Both the position numbers and the translations under genes were made by a program. Under the pieces are notes generated by a model. The model did no database searches. It was not told the origin of the DNA and saw only the letters and a program-made list of their open reading frames with translations. From Entamoeba histolytica HM-1:IMSS (taxonomy: Eukaryota; Evosea; Mastigamoebida; Endamoebidae), in the NCBI RefSeq assembly GCF_000208925.1, contig NW_001914931.1, positions 1,806 to 57,066 on the forward strand: a stretch of 55,261 nt of DNA. The letters are read 5' to 3'. Positions within the stretch are counted from its first letter, which is position 1; each line of letters begins with the position of its first letter. Positions 33,095 to 43,247 of this stretch are shown here, one piece after another.

Positions 33095-36007
33095 TTAAAG
33101 TGAATATATTCTTTGAACCAATATTTGAATTTCTTCATTATAACAACTGCTCTTTGTTGTTTGTCCTTTGGCATTTAATACTTGTTGAATCAATTCATAT
33201 ACTTTTCTCCATTTATATAAATTAATTGTTCCATCACCTAATTTATCTGGATTACCTTCGTCGATAAGCATTAAATCTTTACTTAGAATTCCTATAAAAG
33301 GGATATACGGTGTTTCCAATTGGTTTAAATACGCTCTAAGATATTTATAATTTTGTTTAAACGAACATAATTCTTCTATTTCATTTAAATAATTTTTATC
33401 TTCTTCACTAATTTTTTTACTTTTGATAGAGTCTAAATCAAGTCTAGGAAGTGTATATGCTAATGCAACTAAGAAATGAATATCTTTTAATTGTTGAATT
33501 GTTTTCATAAATAATATTAATCCTTGAATAAATTGAATTTTGTCTCCTTTAGGACATTCATTAAAACAATTAACAACGGTATCTCCAATCCAATTAAATC
33601 GTTCAATCATATTTTGAATATTTGGAACTAATGGTTTATTTTCTGGTTTATTATAATTCATTACAATCAATTCTTCATATGTAACTCTTGAAAATATTAA
33701 TGAATTAAAATAATTTAATGTTTGAGCAAAAGGCATAACATTTCCAGGTAAAAAGTATTGATAAGGTATTTTAATTTTTGTTTGAATAGGTAAAAATACT
33801 TTATTTCTCATTCTTAAAGCAAGCGCTGTTCCAACTCCACATAATGTTGAATTTAATACTTCAATTTTATCTGAATTTATTTCTTTTGAAATGAACGATC
33901 TAATCATACAAATTAATTCTGGTTTCTTTTCAAAATCAGCAATATAATGTCTAATCCATTGGTTAATAACTGAAAGAATACATGACTTAATTTCTTGACT
34001 AGTATTTGAGTTATTATAAACTTCTGAAAATCTTTTTAATACTTCTTCTGATGATGTAAATTTTTTATGTATCATTAAGAACATATCAACATATTCTGGA
34101 TCATTTAAATTCATATTATATAATCTATTTATTAACTCTGTCTCAGTACCTGAAATAATAGAAACAGATCCATTTTCATCAGGAAAACATTTAACAATAT
34201 CAAAAATATTATCAAGATGAAAAGAATCATTAATTCTTGATAATAATTTATCCATTTGTTTAAATAATTGTTTAATATGAATGAAATCAGGATGAGTTGG
34301 TGGTAAACATTTATGATATTCTTTTATTAATGAATAAAATTGAGGAAGAAATTTAATAGGTAATAATAATAATGATGGAAGGTCATTTCTTTTATCAAAA
34401 ATTACATCAAACTCAAATTGATTAAAGGATTGTTCTTGTTTCTTTAAAAATTGTTGGACATCACTTGACTTTTTTTTAATCATCTGTAATGTACTGAAAC
34501 TTTCACCAAGATTAGTTGAAATAATAACAAATTGTCTTGTAATATTAAGCTCTAAAAATTTTTCTAGTGATTCATATAATGTAGTTCCTGGATACCATTC
34601 ATTTAAAACATTAACAAAATTATGTAATATTGCAGGTAATGAATATGCTAATGGTTTTATTCCATAAAATATTTTTTGGACATCATCAGTAGATGGAACA
34701 TAAATTTCTTCCTCTTTTTCTATTGCACTAACTGAAGATCTATCTAGTCTTGATCCTAATGAACTTTTAGAACTTTTTCTTGGAGTACTCATTCTAGTTG
34801 ATCTTCCCATTGAATTTTCTAATTGTTTAATAAAAGAAGCACATGGATCTGCATAATTAGAGACAACACCTTCTAATTGTCTAAGGAATTTTCTTAAAAA
34901 TAATACAATTTTCTTTACTGCATCGTATTGTGGATTTTTATCAAATAGCACTAATGTTGTTCCACCATTTAAACAAATTTTTCTTATATGAGTATCTTCT
35001 CCTAATTCTTTTTTTTTAAACATAATACTTAGTGTCGATGTTTTACCTTCTTTTGGATATACTTGATACACATCTGAACTATCTGTTTCAACTAAAGTAA
35101 AATGAATACCTCCAACTGCTCGAATAACACCAATTCTTGATAATAAATCAACTTCTTCAAATTGGTCAAAATCAATAAATCTATATAATCTACCATCATG
35201 TAATACAATAAAAATATCATTACATGCTAGTTCAATAGAAATAATAAAAGGAAAAGAAGTTGATGACCCTTTAAGATTAAGTTGTGTAGGAATTCTTTTA
35301 AGTTCTTTCATTTTAAGATGTTTCCCCCAAATATATCCCATCCCTTGATCTGTAATACATGCACTACAAAACCCTCCACAAAATATCCTTGAAACAACAC
35401 AACCCCTTAATGTTGGTATTTGAGATGGAATTTCTTTTTTCGAGGTGTTTATTCTACCTAATTGTCCAAATTCATTTTTACCCCATGAAAATACTTCTCC
35501 CCATATATTTAATGCTAATGTATGATACCCTCCACAACAAACATCTTTTATATCATTTATTTGTGGAATTGACTCTGGTTTAGATGGATTAAAAACTTCT
35601 TGAATACCTAATTGTCCACCTTCATATGCACCCCATGAATATAACTTTCCTTTACTTAACACAACACAAAAATAACTTCCCACTGATACCTTATCAATTG
35701 GTTTAGGAACTCCTTCTATTTTTTGTGGTATTTTAATGATATCATCAGGTTTTGCATTATCTATAATTGATTGTGAGAAAAGAGAGACTTTTCCTCTTGA
35801 AGTAGGATCAAAGACATGACCAGAAACATAGAGGTCATCTGTTTCAGTGACATAAAGAATATTAGTTGAAGAAGAAACTATATCTTTAACTGATGAAGGA
35901 AATTTATATTTTGGAATTTCATCATTTCCTGAAGTTACAGTATCAATAAAAGGACATTTAGAACGTAAAATGAGTTTAGTATTTCTCAAATTAATACTAG
36001 TATACAT
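33095..36007 (-). CDS. RCC1-repeat / RasGEF fusion protein
   Basis: The 970-residue protein joins two exchange-factor-related modules. Residues about 45-370 hold RCC1-like propeller repeats, clearest at GKLYSWGAYEGGQLGI, CCGGYHTLALNIWGEVFSWG and NEFGQLGRI. A Ser/Arg linker (about 400-435) follows. A RasGEF N-terminal helical region is at about 450-620. A CDC25-type catalytic domain at about 745-965 contains ERFNWIGDTVVNCF, LPRLDLDSI, NYKYLRAYL and PYIPFIGILSKDLMLIDEGNPD. The last two are the RasGEF signature. The protein should activate a Ras-family GTPase; the RCC1 propeller may be a protein or lipid docking module rather than a Ran GEF. The stop lies 145 bp from the glycerol kinase start. 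Single exon. Localisation is unknown. Confidence 0.92.
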   Translation of the reverse strand: MYTSINLRNTKLILRSKCPFIDTVTSGNDEIPKYKFPSSVKDIVSSSTNILYVTETDDLYVSGHVFDPTSRGKVSLFSQSIIDNAKPDDIIKIPQKIEGVPKPIDKVSVGSYFCVVLSKGKLYSWGAYEGGQLGIQEVFNPSKPESIPQINDIKDVCCGGYHTLALNIWGEVFSWGKNEFGQLGRINTSKKEIPSQIPTLRGCVVSRIFCGGFCSACITDQGMGYIWGKHLKMKELKRIPTQLNLKGSSTSFPFIISIELACNDIFIVLHDGRLYRFIDFDQFEEVDLLSRIGVIRAVGGIHFTLVETDSSDVYQVYPKEGKTSTLSIMFKKKELGEDTHIRKICLNGGTTLVLFDKNPQYDAVKKIVLFLRKFLRQLEGVVSNYADPCASFIKQLENSMGRSTRMSTPRKSSKSSLGSRLDRSSVSAIEKEEEIYVPSTDDVQKIFYGIKPLAYSLPAILHNFVNVLNEWYPGTTLYESLEKFLELNITRQFVIISTNLGESFSTLQMIKKKSSDVQQFLKKQEQSFNQFEFDVIFDKRNDLPSLLLLPIKFLPQFYSLIKEYHKCLPPTHPDFIHIKQLFKQMDKLLSRINDSFHLDNIFDIVKCFPDENGSVSIISGTETELINRLYNMNLNDPEYVDMFLMIHKKFTSSEEVLKRFSEVYNNSNTSQEIKSCILSVINQWIRHYIADFEKKPELICMIRSFISKEINSDKIEVLNSTLCGVGTALALRMRNKVFLPIQTKIKIPYQYFLPGNVMPFAQTLNYFNSLIFSRVTYEELIVMNYNKPENKPLVPNIQNMIERFNWIGDTVVNCFNECPKGDKIQFIQGLILFMKTIQQLKDIHFLVALAYTLPRLDLDSIKSKKISEEDKNYLNEIEELCSFKQNYKYLRAYLNQLETPYIPFIGILSKDLMLIDEGNPDKLGDGTINLYKWRKVYELIQQVLNAKGQTTKSSCYNEEIQILVQRIYSL

Positions 36008-36206
36008 ACAGAGTAAAATAATAAAATATTTAGAAATATAGATTTTTAAGTTTTGAAGTTATACAAAATTATAAAAAGGAATTATTCATTTTATTGTTTC
36101 AATAATTTACTAACACATCTTTTCTTTTTCTTTAATTATAATTTAAAGATATAACAAAAAATATAATACTTTCTTTTTAAAAAGCCACGGCACAATATGA
36201 ATTACT

Positions 36207-36620
36207 TTATTTCTTTTGAGTCTTCTTGTCAGCCTTCTTGACTGTCTTAGTAGCCTTCTTCTTATCTTCTTTAACACTTTGTTTCTTTTCAAGATTGGTC
36301 TTAGCAGCAGCTAATTTGATCAAATTATGTTCATTGATCAAGAAAGCTCTGAGGATTTTCTTTTGAACACATTTATGGCATCTAACTCCTCCATATGCAC
36401 GAGTGACAGTTCTCTTGCTCTTTCCTAACCATCCATATTGGTGTGGTCTAATGTGTCTAATACCAGCAAGAACACATCCACAGTCACCACATCTAACTCC
36501 ATTAGAGATTTTTTGTCTGTGTTGAACAGTCATATTTCCTCCAGCAGTTTTAACGATTCTAATTCCATTGGACTTGGTATTGTAGGAGTGTTTTCTAACG
36601 TAAGTGACTCTCACAGCCAT
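36207..36620 (-). CDS. RPL34: 60S ribosomal protein eL34
   Basis: Ribosomal protein of 137 residues. It has the eL34 start (VRVTYVRKHSYNTKSN), the paired zinc-type cysteines CGDC and CHKC, and the core RAYGGVRCHKCVQKKILRAFL. A Lys-rich C-terminal tail extends it somewhat beyond the human protein (117 aa). Codons are more C/G-ending than in its neighbours, as expected for a highly expressed gene. A GAACT box and AGGGTTT motif lie just upstream. Single exon. Confidence 0.97.
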   Translation of the reverse strand: MAVRVTYVRKHSYNTKSNGIRIVKTAGGNMTVQHRQKISNGVRCGDCGCVLAGIRHIRPHQYGWLGKSKRTVTRAYGGVRCHKCVQKKILRAFLINEHNLIKLAAAKTNLEKKQSVKEDKKKATKTVKKADKKTQKK

Positions 36621-36643
36621 TGGTTGTTGTGTTCAAAAAAAAT

Positions 36644-36656
36644 AGTTCTAGGGTTT
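36644..36656 (-). promoter_or_regulatory. GAACT and AAACCCTAG motif of the eL34 promoter
   Basis: On the minus strand AAACCCTAGAACTA joins an AAACCCT motif directly to a GAACT box, about 24 nt before the ATG. This is the closest packing of the two motifs in the window, in front of its most clearly highly expressed gene. Confidence 0.5.
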
Positions 36657-36833
36657 TTTATTTTCTTTAAAAAATTTTTAAGATTAGTATATTAATAGTA
36701 TATTATTTATTTATTTATAGTTTTTTCGTTTTATCATTTTTAGATCTTAAAGAAGTAAATAATAAATATCTTACGTTCAATTTATTTCTTTACTTCTTCT
36801 AAAATAAAACTTAAAAGAATAAATTTTCATTAG

Positions 36834-37574
36834 TTAGCAACAAGTGTTAGTATTCTGTTTATTTAATTGGTTAGGTGGTAACCCATATTGAGGACCATCT
36901 TCTGGTAATTTCATATGTTTAGCAAGTTCAGTGAATGCCTGAGTAATATCTTTTATTGTAAATATTTTAATTAATAATTTATAATAAAATAATTAACAAA
37001 CTTGTTCCATCTAATGCTGAAACTTCACAAAATAAACAATGTAATTCTTCTGCAAGTTTTTCACCATCAGCTGTTGATACTACCCGATTTGCTACTAAAT
37101 CACATTTATTACCAATAATAATAACAGCAATATCTTTTTCAGTATTTTTTAATTCATCAAACCACATACGAACATCTTGGAAACTAGATTCTTGAGTCAC
37201 ATCATAAACAAGCATAGCACCAAGTGATCCACTACATCATTATATTAATTTGTTCTGAATAAAAAAAAACAAAATATATATGTATTTACAAACCGATAAT
37301 ACATACTAACCATAGAACGATATTTCTCTTGTCCAGCAGTATCCCAAATGGCTAATCTAAATGGTTTATTATCAACTTGAATTGAAGCAGTTACAAAATT
37401 TGATCCAATTGTTGATTTTTCAGAATTATTAAATACTCCTTTAACTAATCTATTTACTATACATGTTTTTCCAACAGAGGTATCTCCAACTAAACACATC
37501 TTAGCAGCTTCTTCAGTCATCAACTTTCTTTTTCTATTTTTTTCTTTTTCTAAAAGTTTTTTTAAGTTTTTCAT
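36834..37574 (-). CDS. Rab family GTPase, three exons
   Basis: Model: complement(join(36834..36949, 37002..37231, 37294..37574)), 208 aa. The introns of 62 nt (37232-37293) and 52 nt (36950-37001) both start GTTTGT; they end GTAG and AAAAG. Joined exons restore YYRGSLGAMLVYDVTQ and DGTNITQAFTELAK, typical Rab blocks. Motifs: P-loop GDTSVGKT, switch II WDTAGQEKYRS, NKCD, SAL, and a C-terminal CC for geranylgeranylation. It regulates a membrane-traffic step; the subfamily is uncertain. The first 18 residues are Lys-rich, and MTEEAAKMC at 37520 is an equally good start, giving about 190 aa. It is divergent from the Rab-GDI gene, with 148 bp between the starts. Confidence 0.92.
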
Positions 37575-37722
37575 TTTTCTATTTTTGGATTTTTCTCGAT
37601 ATTTTATTTTTTTAATAACAAAATTTTCATTTTAATTGTTATTCAAAAATATTTTAAAAATAAAAAAACATCACCATTTCTTTATAAAAAAATCTAATTT
37701 TATTTAGTAAATTGTTGTTATT
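37575..37722. promoter_or_regulatory. Shared intergenic promoter of Rab and Rab-GDI
   Basis: Only 148 bp separate the divergent start codons of a Rab and of its recycling factor GDI. The stretch is A/T-homopolymer-rich; no GAACT box is evident. Coordinated expression is a reasonable inference from the spacing, not shown by the sequence. Confidence 0.4.
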
Positions 37723-39042
37723 ATGGAAGATACTTATGATACTATTGTACTTGGAACTGGATTAAAAGAATGTATTCTTTCAGGACTTCTTTCTGTTGAT
37801 GGAAAAAAAGTCTTCCATCTTGATAAGAATGACTATTATGGAGGAGCTTCTGCTTCATTAAATCTTAAACAATTATTTGATACATTTGCTAATGGAAAAC
37901 CTGCTCCTGAATCACTTGGTAGACCAAGAGATTATAATATTGATATTATTCCAAAGTTTATTATGAGTTCAGGAGAAATGGTTAATCTTCTTCTTCATTG
38001 TAATGTACATAATTATTTACAATTCAGAGCTATTCATGGTTCATATGTCTTTACTAAAGGAAAGGTTTATAAAATTCCAGCTACAGTTGCTGAAACTGTT
38101 TCTACTCCATTATTAGGATTCTTTGAAAAGAATAGATTTAAGAATTTCTTAACTTATCTTCAAAATTACGATGAAAACAAACCAGAAACACATAAAGGAA
38201 GAAATCTCAAAACTATGACTATGGCACAATTATTTAAGGATTTCAGTCTTGATGATGCTACAATTGAATTTGTTGGTCATACTATTGCACTTTATAGAGA
38301 AGATAGTTATCTTACAAGACCAGCTATTGAAACAGTTAAGAAGATAGTATTATACTTTGAATCACTTTCAAGATTCCAAAAATCACCATACATTTATCCA
38401 GAATATGGACTTGGAGAACTTCCTCAAGCATTTGCACGTATGTCTGCTCTTTATGGAGGAACTTATATGTTAAGAGCTAAGATTCAAGAAATTGTTTTTG
38501 AAAATGGAAGAGTTGCAGGAGTTAAATTTGAAAGTGGAGAAGTTGCTAAATGTTCTAATATCATTGCAGATCCATCTTATTTCCCAGATAAAGTTAAGAA
38601 AGTTGGACAAGTTATTCGTGCTATTTGTATTTTAAATCATCCAGTTGCTAATACTGATAATGCTGAATCATGTCAAATTATAATGCCACAAAAACAAGTT
38701 GGAAGAAAATCTGATATTTATATTTCAGTCTTATCAGGTAATAATCAAGTTTGTCCTAAAGGAAAGTATATTGCTATTGTTGGTACTACAGTTGAAACAA
38801 GTAATCCAGAAAAAGAAGTTGAAGTAGGATTAAAATTATTACAACCTATTGAACAACAATTTATTTCTATTACCGATTCATTTGAACCAATTAATGATCC
38901 AAAACAAGATGGAGTTTATATTACTAAATCATACGATGCTACATCTCATTTTGAAACTACAGTCGAAGATTGTCTTGAGATGTATACCACAATCACAGGA
39001 AAGAAACTTGAAATGAAAGGTCCAAATGAAACATCACAATAA
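37723..39042 (+). CDS. Rab GDP-dissociation inhibitor (GDI)
   Basis: The 439-residue protein extracts prenylated GDP-bound Rabs from membranes and returns them to donor compartments. The N-terminus has the FAD-fold-like start YDTIVLGTGLKECILSGLLS and the conserved LDKNDYYGGASASL block. The Rab-binding platform includes YNIDIIPKFIMSSGEMVNLL. The third sequence-conserved region includes YIYPEYGLGELPQAFARMSA. Length (about 440-450) is that of GDI rather than the longer Rab escort proteins. GDIs are cytosolic, and usually a single gene serves all Rabs. It sits between two Rab genes. Single exon; the codons look well used, suggesting good expression. Confidence 0.97.
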   Translation: MEDTYDTIVLGTGLKECILSGLLSVDGKKVFHLDKNDYYGGASASLNLKQLFDTFANGKPAPESLGRPRDYNIDIIPKFIMSSGEMVNLLLHCNVHNYLQFRAIHGSYVFTKGKVYKIPATVAETVSTPLLGFFEKNRFKNFLTYLQNYDENKPETHKGRNLKTMTMAQLFKDFSLDDATIEFVGHTIALYREDSYLTRPAIETVKKIVLYFESLSRFQKSPYIYPEYGLGELPQAFARMSALYGGTYMLRAKIQEIVFENGRVAGVKFESGEVAKCSNIIADPSYFPDKVKKVGQVIRAICILNHPVANTDNAESCQIIMPQKQVGRKSDIYISVLSGNNQVCPKGKYIAIVGTTVETSNPEKEVEVGLKLLQPIEQQFISITDSFEPINDPKQDGVYITKSYDATSHFETTVEDCLEMYTTITGKKLEMKGPNETSQ

Positions 39043-39545
39043 ATGATTTTCATTTCTTCTTTTTATTTTCTGTTTTGTTTCTGTTTGTTTTTTTCCAAAC
39101 AGTCAAAACCGAAACTTCAAGTTATTAAAATTAATATTTTAATAAAATAACAAAATTTTAGGATATAAATAAATAAAATTGTTTAAGAAAATTTACATTT
39201 TTAGTTTATGAAATAAAGCATAAATATAGAAGAATATTACAATTTAGAGTTTTGTATTTTTAGTCTTAATTATTTTTACTTCTCTTTTTCTTTTTATATT
39301 TCATTTAAAAAAAAAGAAGTTGGATTTTTTTAAAATAAAATTTTCTTCGTTGGTTTCTCATTATTTCTAAATAAAAAAATCCAAAATTTTGACTATTCCC
39401 TGTAATAAATGCTTTTTATAAACATTAAATAGTAACAAAAATGGTGTTAGTTTAATTTTACTACATAATTTCCACGTGACTCCACGTTTCATTACTTTTA
39501 TTTGAATCATAGACTATGAAAACTAAAAAAGAAGTTTAGTCAGTT

Positions 39546-40340
39546 ATGAGTGATACTAAAGAGACTGTTCCTACAAACAATGAAGAAAAATTAGACATTG
39601 AACCAAAAAAAGATATTAAAGAAGAAGTAAAACCAGAAGAAGAACATAAAGAAGAAGAACATAAAGAAGAAAAGCCAGAAGAAGTAAAACCAGAAGAAGT
39701 AAAACCAGAAGAAGTAAAACCAGAAGAAGTAAAACCAGAAGAAGAAAAGAAGAATGAATCTAATGAACAACAAAAAGTAAAGGTTATTATGGTAGGAGAG
39801 TCTTCTGTTGGTAAAACATGTTGTATGAATAGATATGTTAGTAATGAATTTGCTGAACAAACCAAAGCAACCATTGGAGTTGGAGTAGGAAGTAAAGAAG
39901 TTGAAGTTGAAGGAAAACATATTAAACTTCAAATTTGGGATACAGCTGGACAAGAACGTTTTGCTACTTTAACTGGTAATTATTTTAGAAATGCTATGGC
40001 AGCTATTATTATGTTTGATGTAAGTAATAAAGAGTCATTTGAAAACATTCCTAATTGGGTTGAACAATGTTGTAAATCTGATGGTAAACATATTATTTTC
40101 ATTGCTGGTAATAAAATTGATTTAGAAAATAGAGTTGTTAGTAAAGAAGAAGCTGAAGAAAAAGCTAAAGAACTTAAATTAAAATATTTTGAAGTCTCTG
40201 CTAAAACAGGTGATGGAATTGAAGATTTGTTTAATGAATTAATTAAAGAAATCATGAAGACTCCATTTTGTAATGAACAAGAAAAAGAAGGAGTTGAATT
40301 AGATGGTCAAAAGAAACAAAAGAAAGGAGGATGTTGTTAA
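39546..40340 (+). CDS. Rab family GTPase with an acidic repeat N-terminal extension
   Basis: The 264-residue protein has a GTPase domain at about residues 78-240. It has P-loop GESSVGKT, WDTAGQERF in switch II, NKID and SAK, and ends in GGCC for double prenylation. The first 77 residues are an extra extension dominated by Glu/Lys/Pro, with KPEEV repeated four times in tandem. The extension is likely disordered; it may be a binding arm or may slow exchange. Its coding DNA is a minisatellite and probably varies in copy number between strains. It follows GDI on the same strand, 503 bp away. Rab subfamily not assignable. Confidence 0.93.
   Translation: MSDTKETVPTNNEEKLDIEPKKDIKEEVKPEEEHKEEEHKEEKPEEVKPEEVKPEEVKPEEVKPEEEKKNESNEQQKVKVIMVGESSVGKTCCMNRYVSNEFAEQTKATIGVGVGSKEVEVEGKHIKLQIWDTAGQERFATLTGNYFRNAMAAIIMFDVSNKESFENIPNWVEQCCKSDGKHIIFIAGNKIDLENRVVSKEEAEEKAKELKLKYFEVSAKTGDGIEDLFNELIKEIMKTPFCNEQEKEGVELDGQKKQKKGGCC
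39675..39749 (+). repeat. 15-bp coding minisatellite
   Basis: Four exact copies of CCAGAAGAAGTAAAA (39675-39734) plus a variant fifth unit encode the KPEEV repeats of the Rab N-terminal extension. The 15-bp period keeps the frame. Just upstream, GAAGAACATAAA is also doubled. Confidence 0.9.
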
Positions 40341-41516
40341 TTTAAGTTTCTTTTTTTTTTAAAATGATTTATTTAGTCAAAAAAATATTTGTGTTTTATA
40401 ACATTTTTTATTTTCAGGGTTTTATTGAATGACTTATTAAATATTATTTACAATGAAAACGAAGAATATTATTTGTCTTACTGAATGAAATAAAAATAAA
40501 TTAACACAAAAAAAAATAATAAATAAAAACATTTATTTTATGGTTTTATATTTTAATTTAAGTATTAAGAATAAAATAATTGTTGTATGAAGAAATTATA
40601 TTTTTAAAGTTACATCATTGTATTATGACTTAATGAAAAATAGTTTAATTGATGGTAGTTTTGTGTTTGTTCAAGTTTTGTTATTTTGAGAAATTATAAT
40701 ATTAAAATTCTTTTCTATAAGATTTAATACTCTCAAAATGTTTTCATAATTCTATTTAAATAGTTTGTTTTTTGTTTTTGTTTAATGATTTAATAAAAAA
40801 ATAATGAATAATTAAAACAATAAAACTAAAAGTAAGTTTCTTTTCAACTTAATAAGAAAATATGTGATTAAATCTTTTTTTCATCAAGAGACATATTAGC
40901 TCAAAATGTTGAATGTCTTTAATAATTTAGTACTTAACACCTTAAAATAAAATAGTTTAAATACTTTTTAATGAAGTTCTAAAAAGTTGAAATACTAGAA
41001 TAAAGGAAAAAATAAAAAAGTTAGTATGTTTATAAGCGAAAAAAGTTTCCGAAACAAATAAAATAGTCATAATTCTATATGAGATAAATTATCTTACAAA
41101 ATTACAATTTAATTAATCAGTGAATTAGATTCATAATATTTAATTTTATAACATAAAAATTTGTTGGAATTAGTTAAGATTTTTCTATGAGATTTAATAA
41201 AAAAAAGGTATATTTTTAAACTCGCAATTGACTTTGTTACTATGAAAAGTGTTAATTTTTGATTATTATAATAGCTGTTAACCATTTTTGTTCAAATAAA
41301 AAAAAGGAAGGATGTATTTTGGAGGTGAGATACTATATTAAAGACCTTCCATCAAGGAAAATAATTATCTATATAATAATATTAATTATAAAGAGTTATA
41401 TTAGACAGTCTCTTAAAATAGAGGAATTAATAAGAAAGTGGATTTGGTTGGAAATAAAGTTCTTCAAAAAAAAAAAAATTAATTACGCATAACTAAAAAA
41501 CATATTTTCATCTTTA
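40341..41516. other. Intergenic stretch before the kinase gene
   Basis: AT-rich, with poly-A and poly-T runs. One open frame at 41259-41492 has poor coding character and no recognisable domain. I see no RNA gene or repeat. An AGGGTTT word at about 40418 is not close to any start. Confidence 0.5.
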
Positions 41517-43045
41517 ATGGAGTTTGTTAAATATGAAATTTAGATAATAAATTAACTTCCTTATCTTTTAGACAACCTTATTCTCCAAGAACATTTAGTG
41601 GTTTCTTTTCAAGGTTATTTGGTTGTTTGTTTTTTTTTTGAGTTTTATGCAGTTTAAAGAAATCAAAAGTATTTAAGAAAGTAGTTGTTGAACCAGAACC
41701 AGTTTCACCAAGAAAAGAACAAACTCCAAGAGTTTCAATGTCAGAAACACCAACACATAATTCTGTTATTAGAATGAGCGTTGAAACATCTCCAACAAAA
41801 GAAGATAAAAAATTGACTCTTGTTAGGCAATCACCAACTGCCATAACAACAACACCTATAACAACTACTCCAAGAAAGGTCCCTTGTTTAAATCTTAATT
41901 CAACAAAAAAAACAGGAATTTTTGATGTTCATGTAATAAATGACTATACTTCATCTCCTCGTCAAAATAAAGAAGCTCCTTCTCAAACACTACAAATACA
42001 GTTGAGTCAAGGACAACTTCATCATCAAGAATCTCTTCAAATGCTTTCATTTAAACGATCTGAATCACCAATTACTAGAACACAATTATCTCCTCGTACA
42101 ATAACAACAAAAAAAGAATCTGATTTGTACATGAAGCGAAAAGAACGTCAAATTAAAAGACCACGCACTATGCAATTAATTCAAACACAACCATTATCAA
42201 TTGATAAAATTGTTGATGAGGGATGTCCAGCTAAATTTCTTGTTAATATAAAGAAGGTTGGTGAAGGAGCAATGGGAGAAGTTTACCGAGCAAATGAAAG
42301 AGCAACAAATAAAGAAGTTGCTATTAAAAAGATTATTGTAACACGTAAAAATATGAATAATTTAATTGGAGAAATAACTATTCATAAATCTTTAAATCAT
42401 AAAAATATTGTATCATTTATTGGGTCTTATCTTGATGATGGATATCTTTGGGTTGCAATGGAATATATGGATGGAGGATGTTTAACAGATTTATTAAATC
42501 AATATAGTTATGGACTTACTTTAAATGATTCACAAATTGCCTTTGTGATGAAAGAAATTATTATGGGATTAGCATATTTACATGGTAATAATATGATGCA
42601 TAGAGACATTAAATCGGATAATATTTTGATCAATAAAAATGGTGATATTAAATTAGCTGATTTTGGGTTTGCTGTAAAAGGTAAAACTGCAAAAGGAATG
42701 GTTGGTTCTCCTTATTGGATGCCACCAGAAGTTATATTAGATAAAGTGTATAATAATAAAATTGATATTTATAGTGCTGGTATTGTTTTATTTGAACTCT
42801 TGGAAGGTTATCCACCTCATTATGAATTACGTGGAGAAGAACTTATGAAAGCTATTGTAAATGAAGGAATTCCTGAGCCAAAGAATAGTAAATCTTCAAA
42901 AGAATTTAAACGTGTTATGAAACAATGCACATGTTTTAATCCAACTCTTCGACCAGATTGTGTTGAATTATTAACTGATAAATTTATTACCTTAAGTTGC
43001 CACAAAAATGGATTTAAAGGTATTGTGGAAATGGTCATGGTATGA
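41517..43045 (+). CDS. PAK/STE20-like Ser/Thr kinase with a 5-nt first coding exon
   Basis: Proposed model: join(41517..41521, 41572..41624, 41685..43045) or, for the last acceptor, 41670. Exon 1 is ATGGA; intron 1 (50 nt) runs GTTTGTTA to TTTTAG. This yields MEQPYSPRTFSGFFSRLFG in the same frame as the kinase. Intron 2 starts GTTTGTTTT and ends AG at 41669 (45 nt) or TAG at 41684 (60 nt). A simpler start is the ATG at 41738 (435 aa). In the 435-aa numbering the disordered Ser/Thr/Pro region is 1-160 and the kinase domain is about 168-425: GEGAMG (175-180), AIKK (K198), HRDIKSDN (288-295), DFG (308-310) and GSPYWMPPE. The SDN and GSPYWMPPE forms indicate the STE20/PAK group. No clear CRIB motif is seen. 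It is probably an effector of Rho-type GTPases or an upstream MAPK-type kinase; activation is unknown. Confidence 0.85.
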
Positions 43046-43247
43046 TTGTTTACTTTCTTATTATGCCATTATTATCATTTGCTATATTATTTCATTTTTA
43101 ATTTATTCTTTTTTGTAACATTGTCTTTACATGCAAGAAGATTATTCAACTTTCAATCCTAATAAACATTACTTTATCTTATCTAAATTGACAAGATTGA
43201 ACCGAAGGGATTATTTATTAATTGATCATCTTAACTAGAATAAAAAA

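Noticed and set aside
39536..39953. Minus-strand frames opposite the Rab repeat (Ser/Gly/Phe repeats)
   Set aside because: They mirror the 15-bp minisatellite and the Rab coding strand; nothing independent supports them.
41259..41492. 77-codon frame upstream of the kinase with KKEGCILE, faintly like a PH-domain start
   Set aside because: The rest does not follow a PH pattern, and the kinase N-terminus is better explained by the ATGGA mini-exon at 41517.
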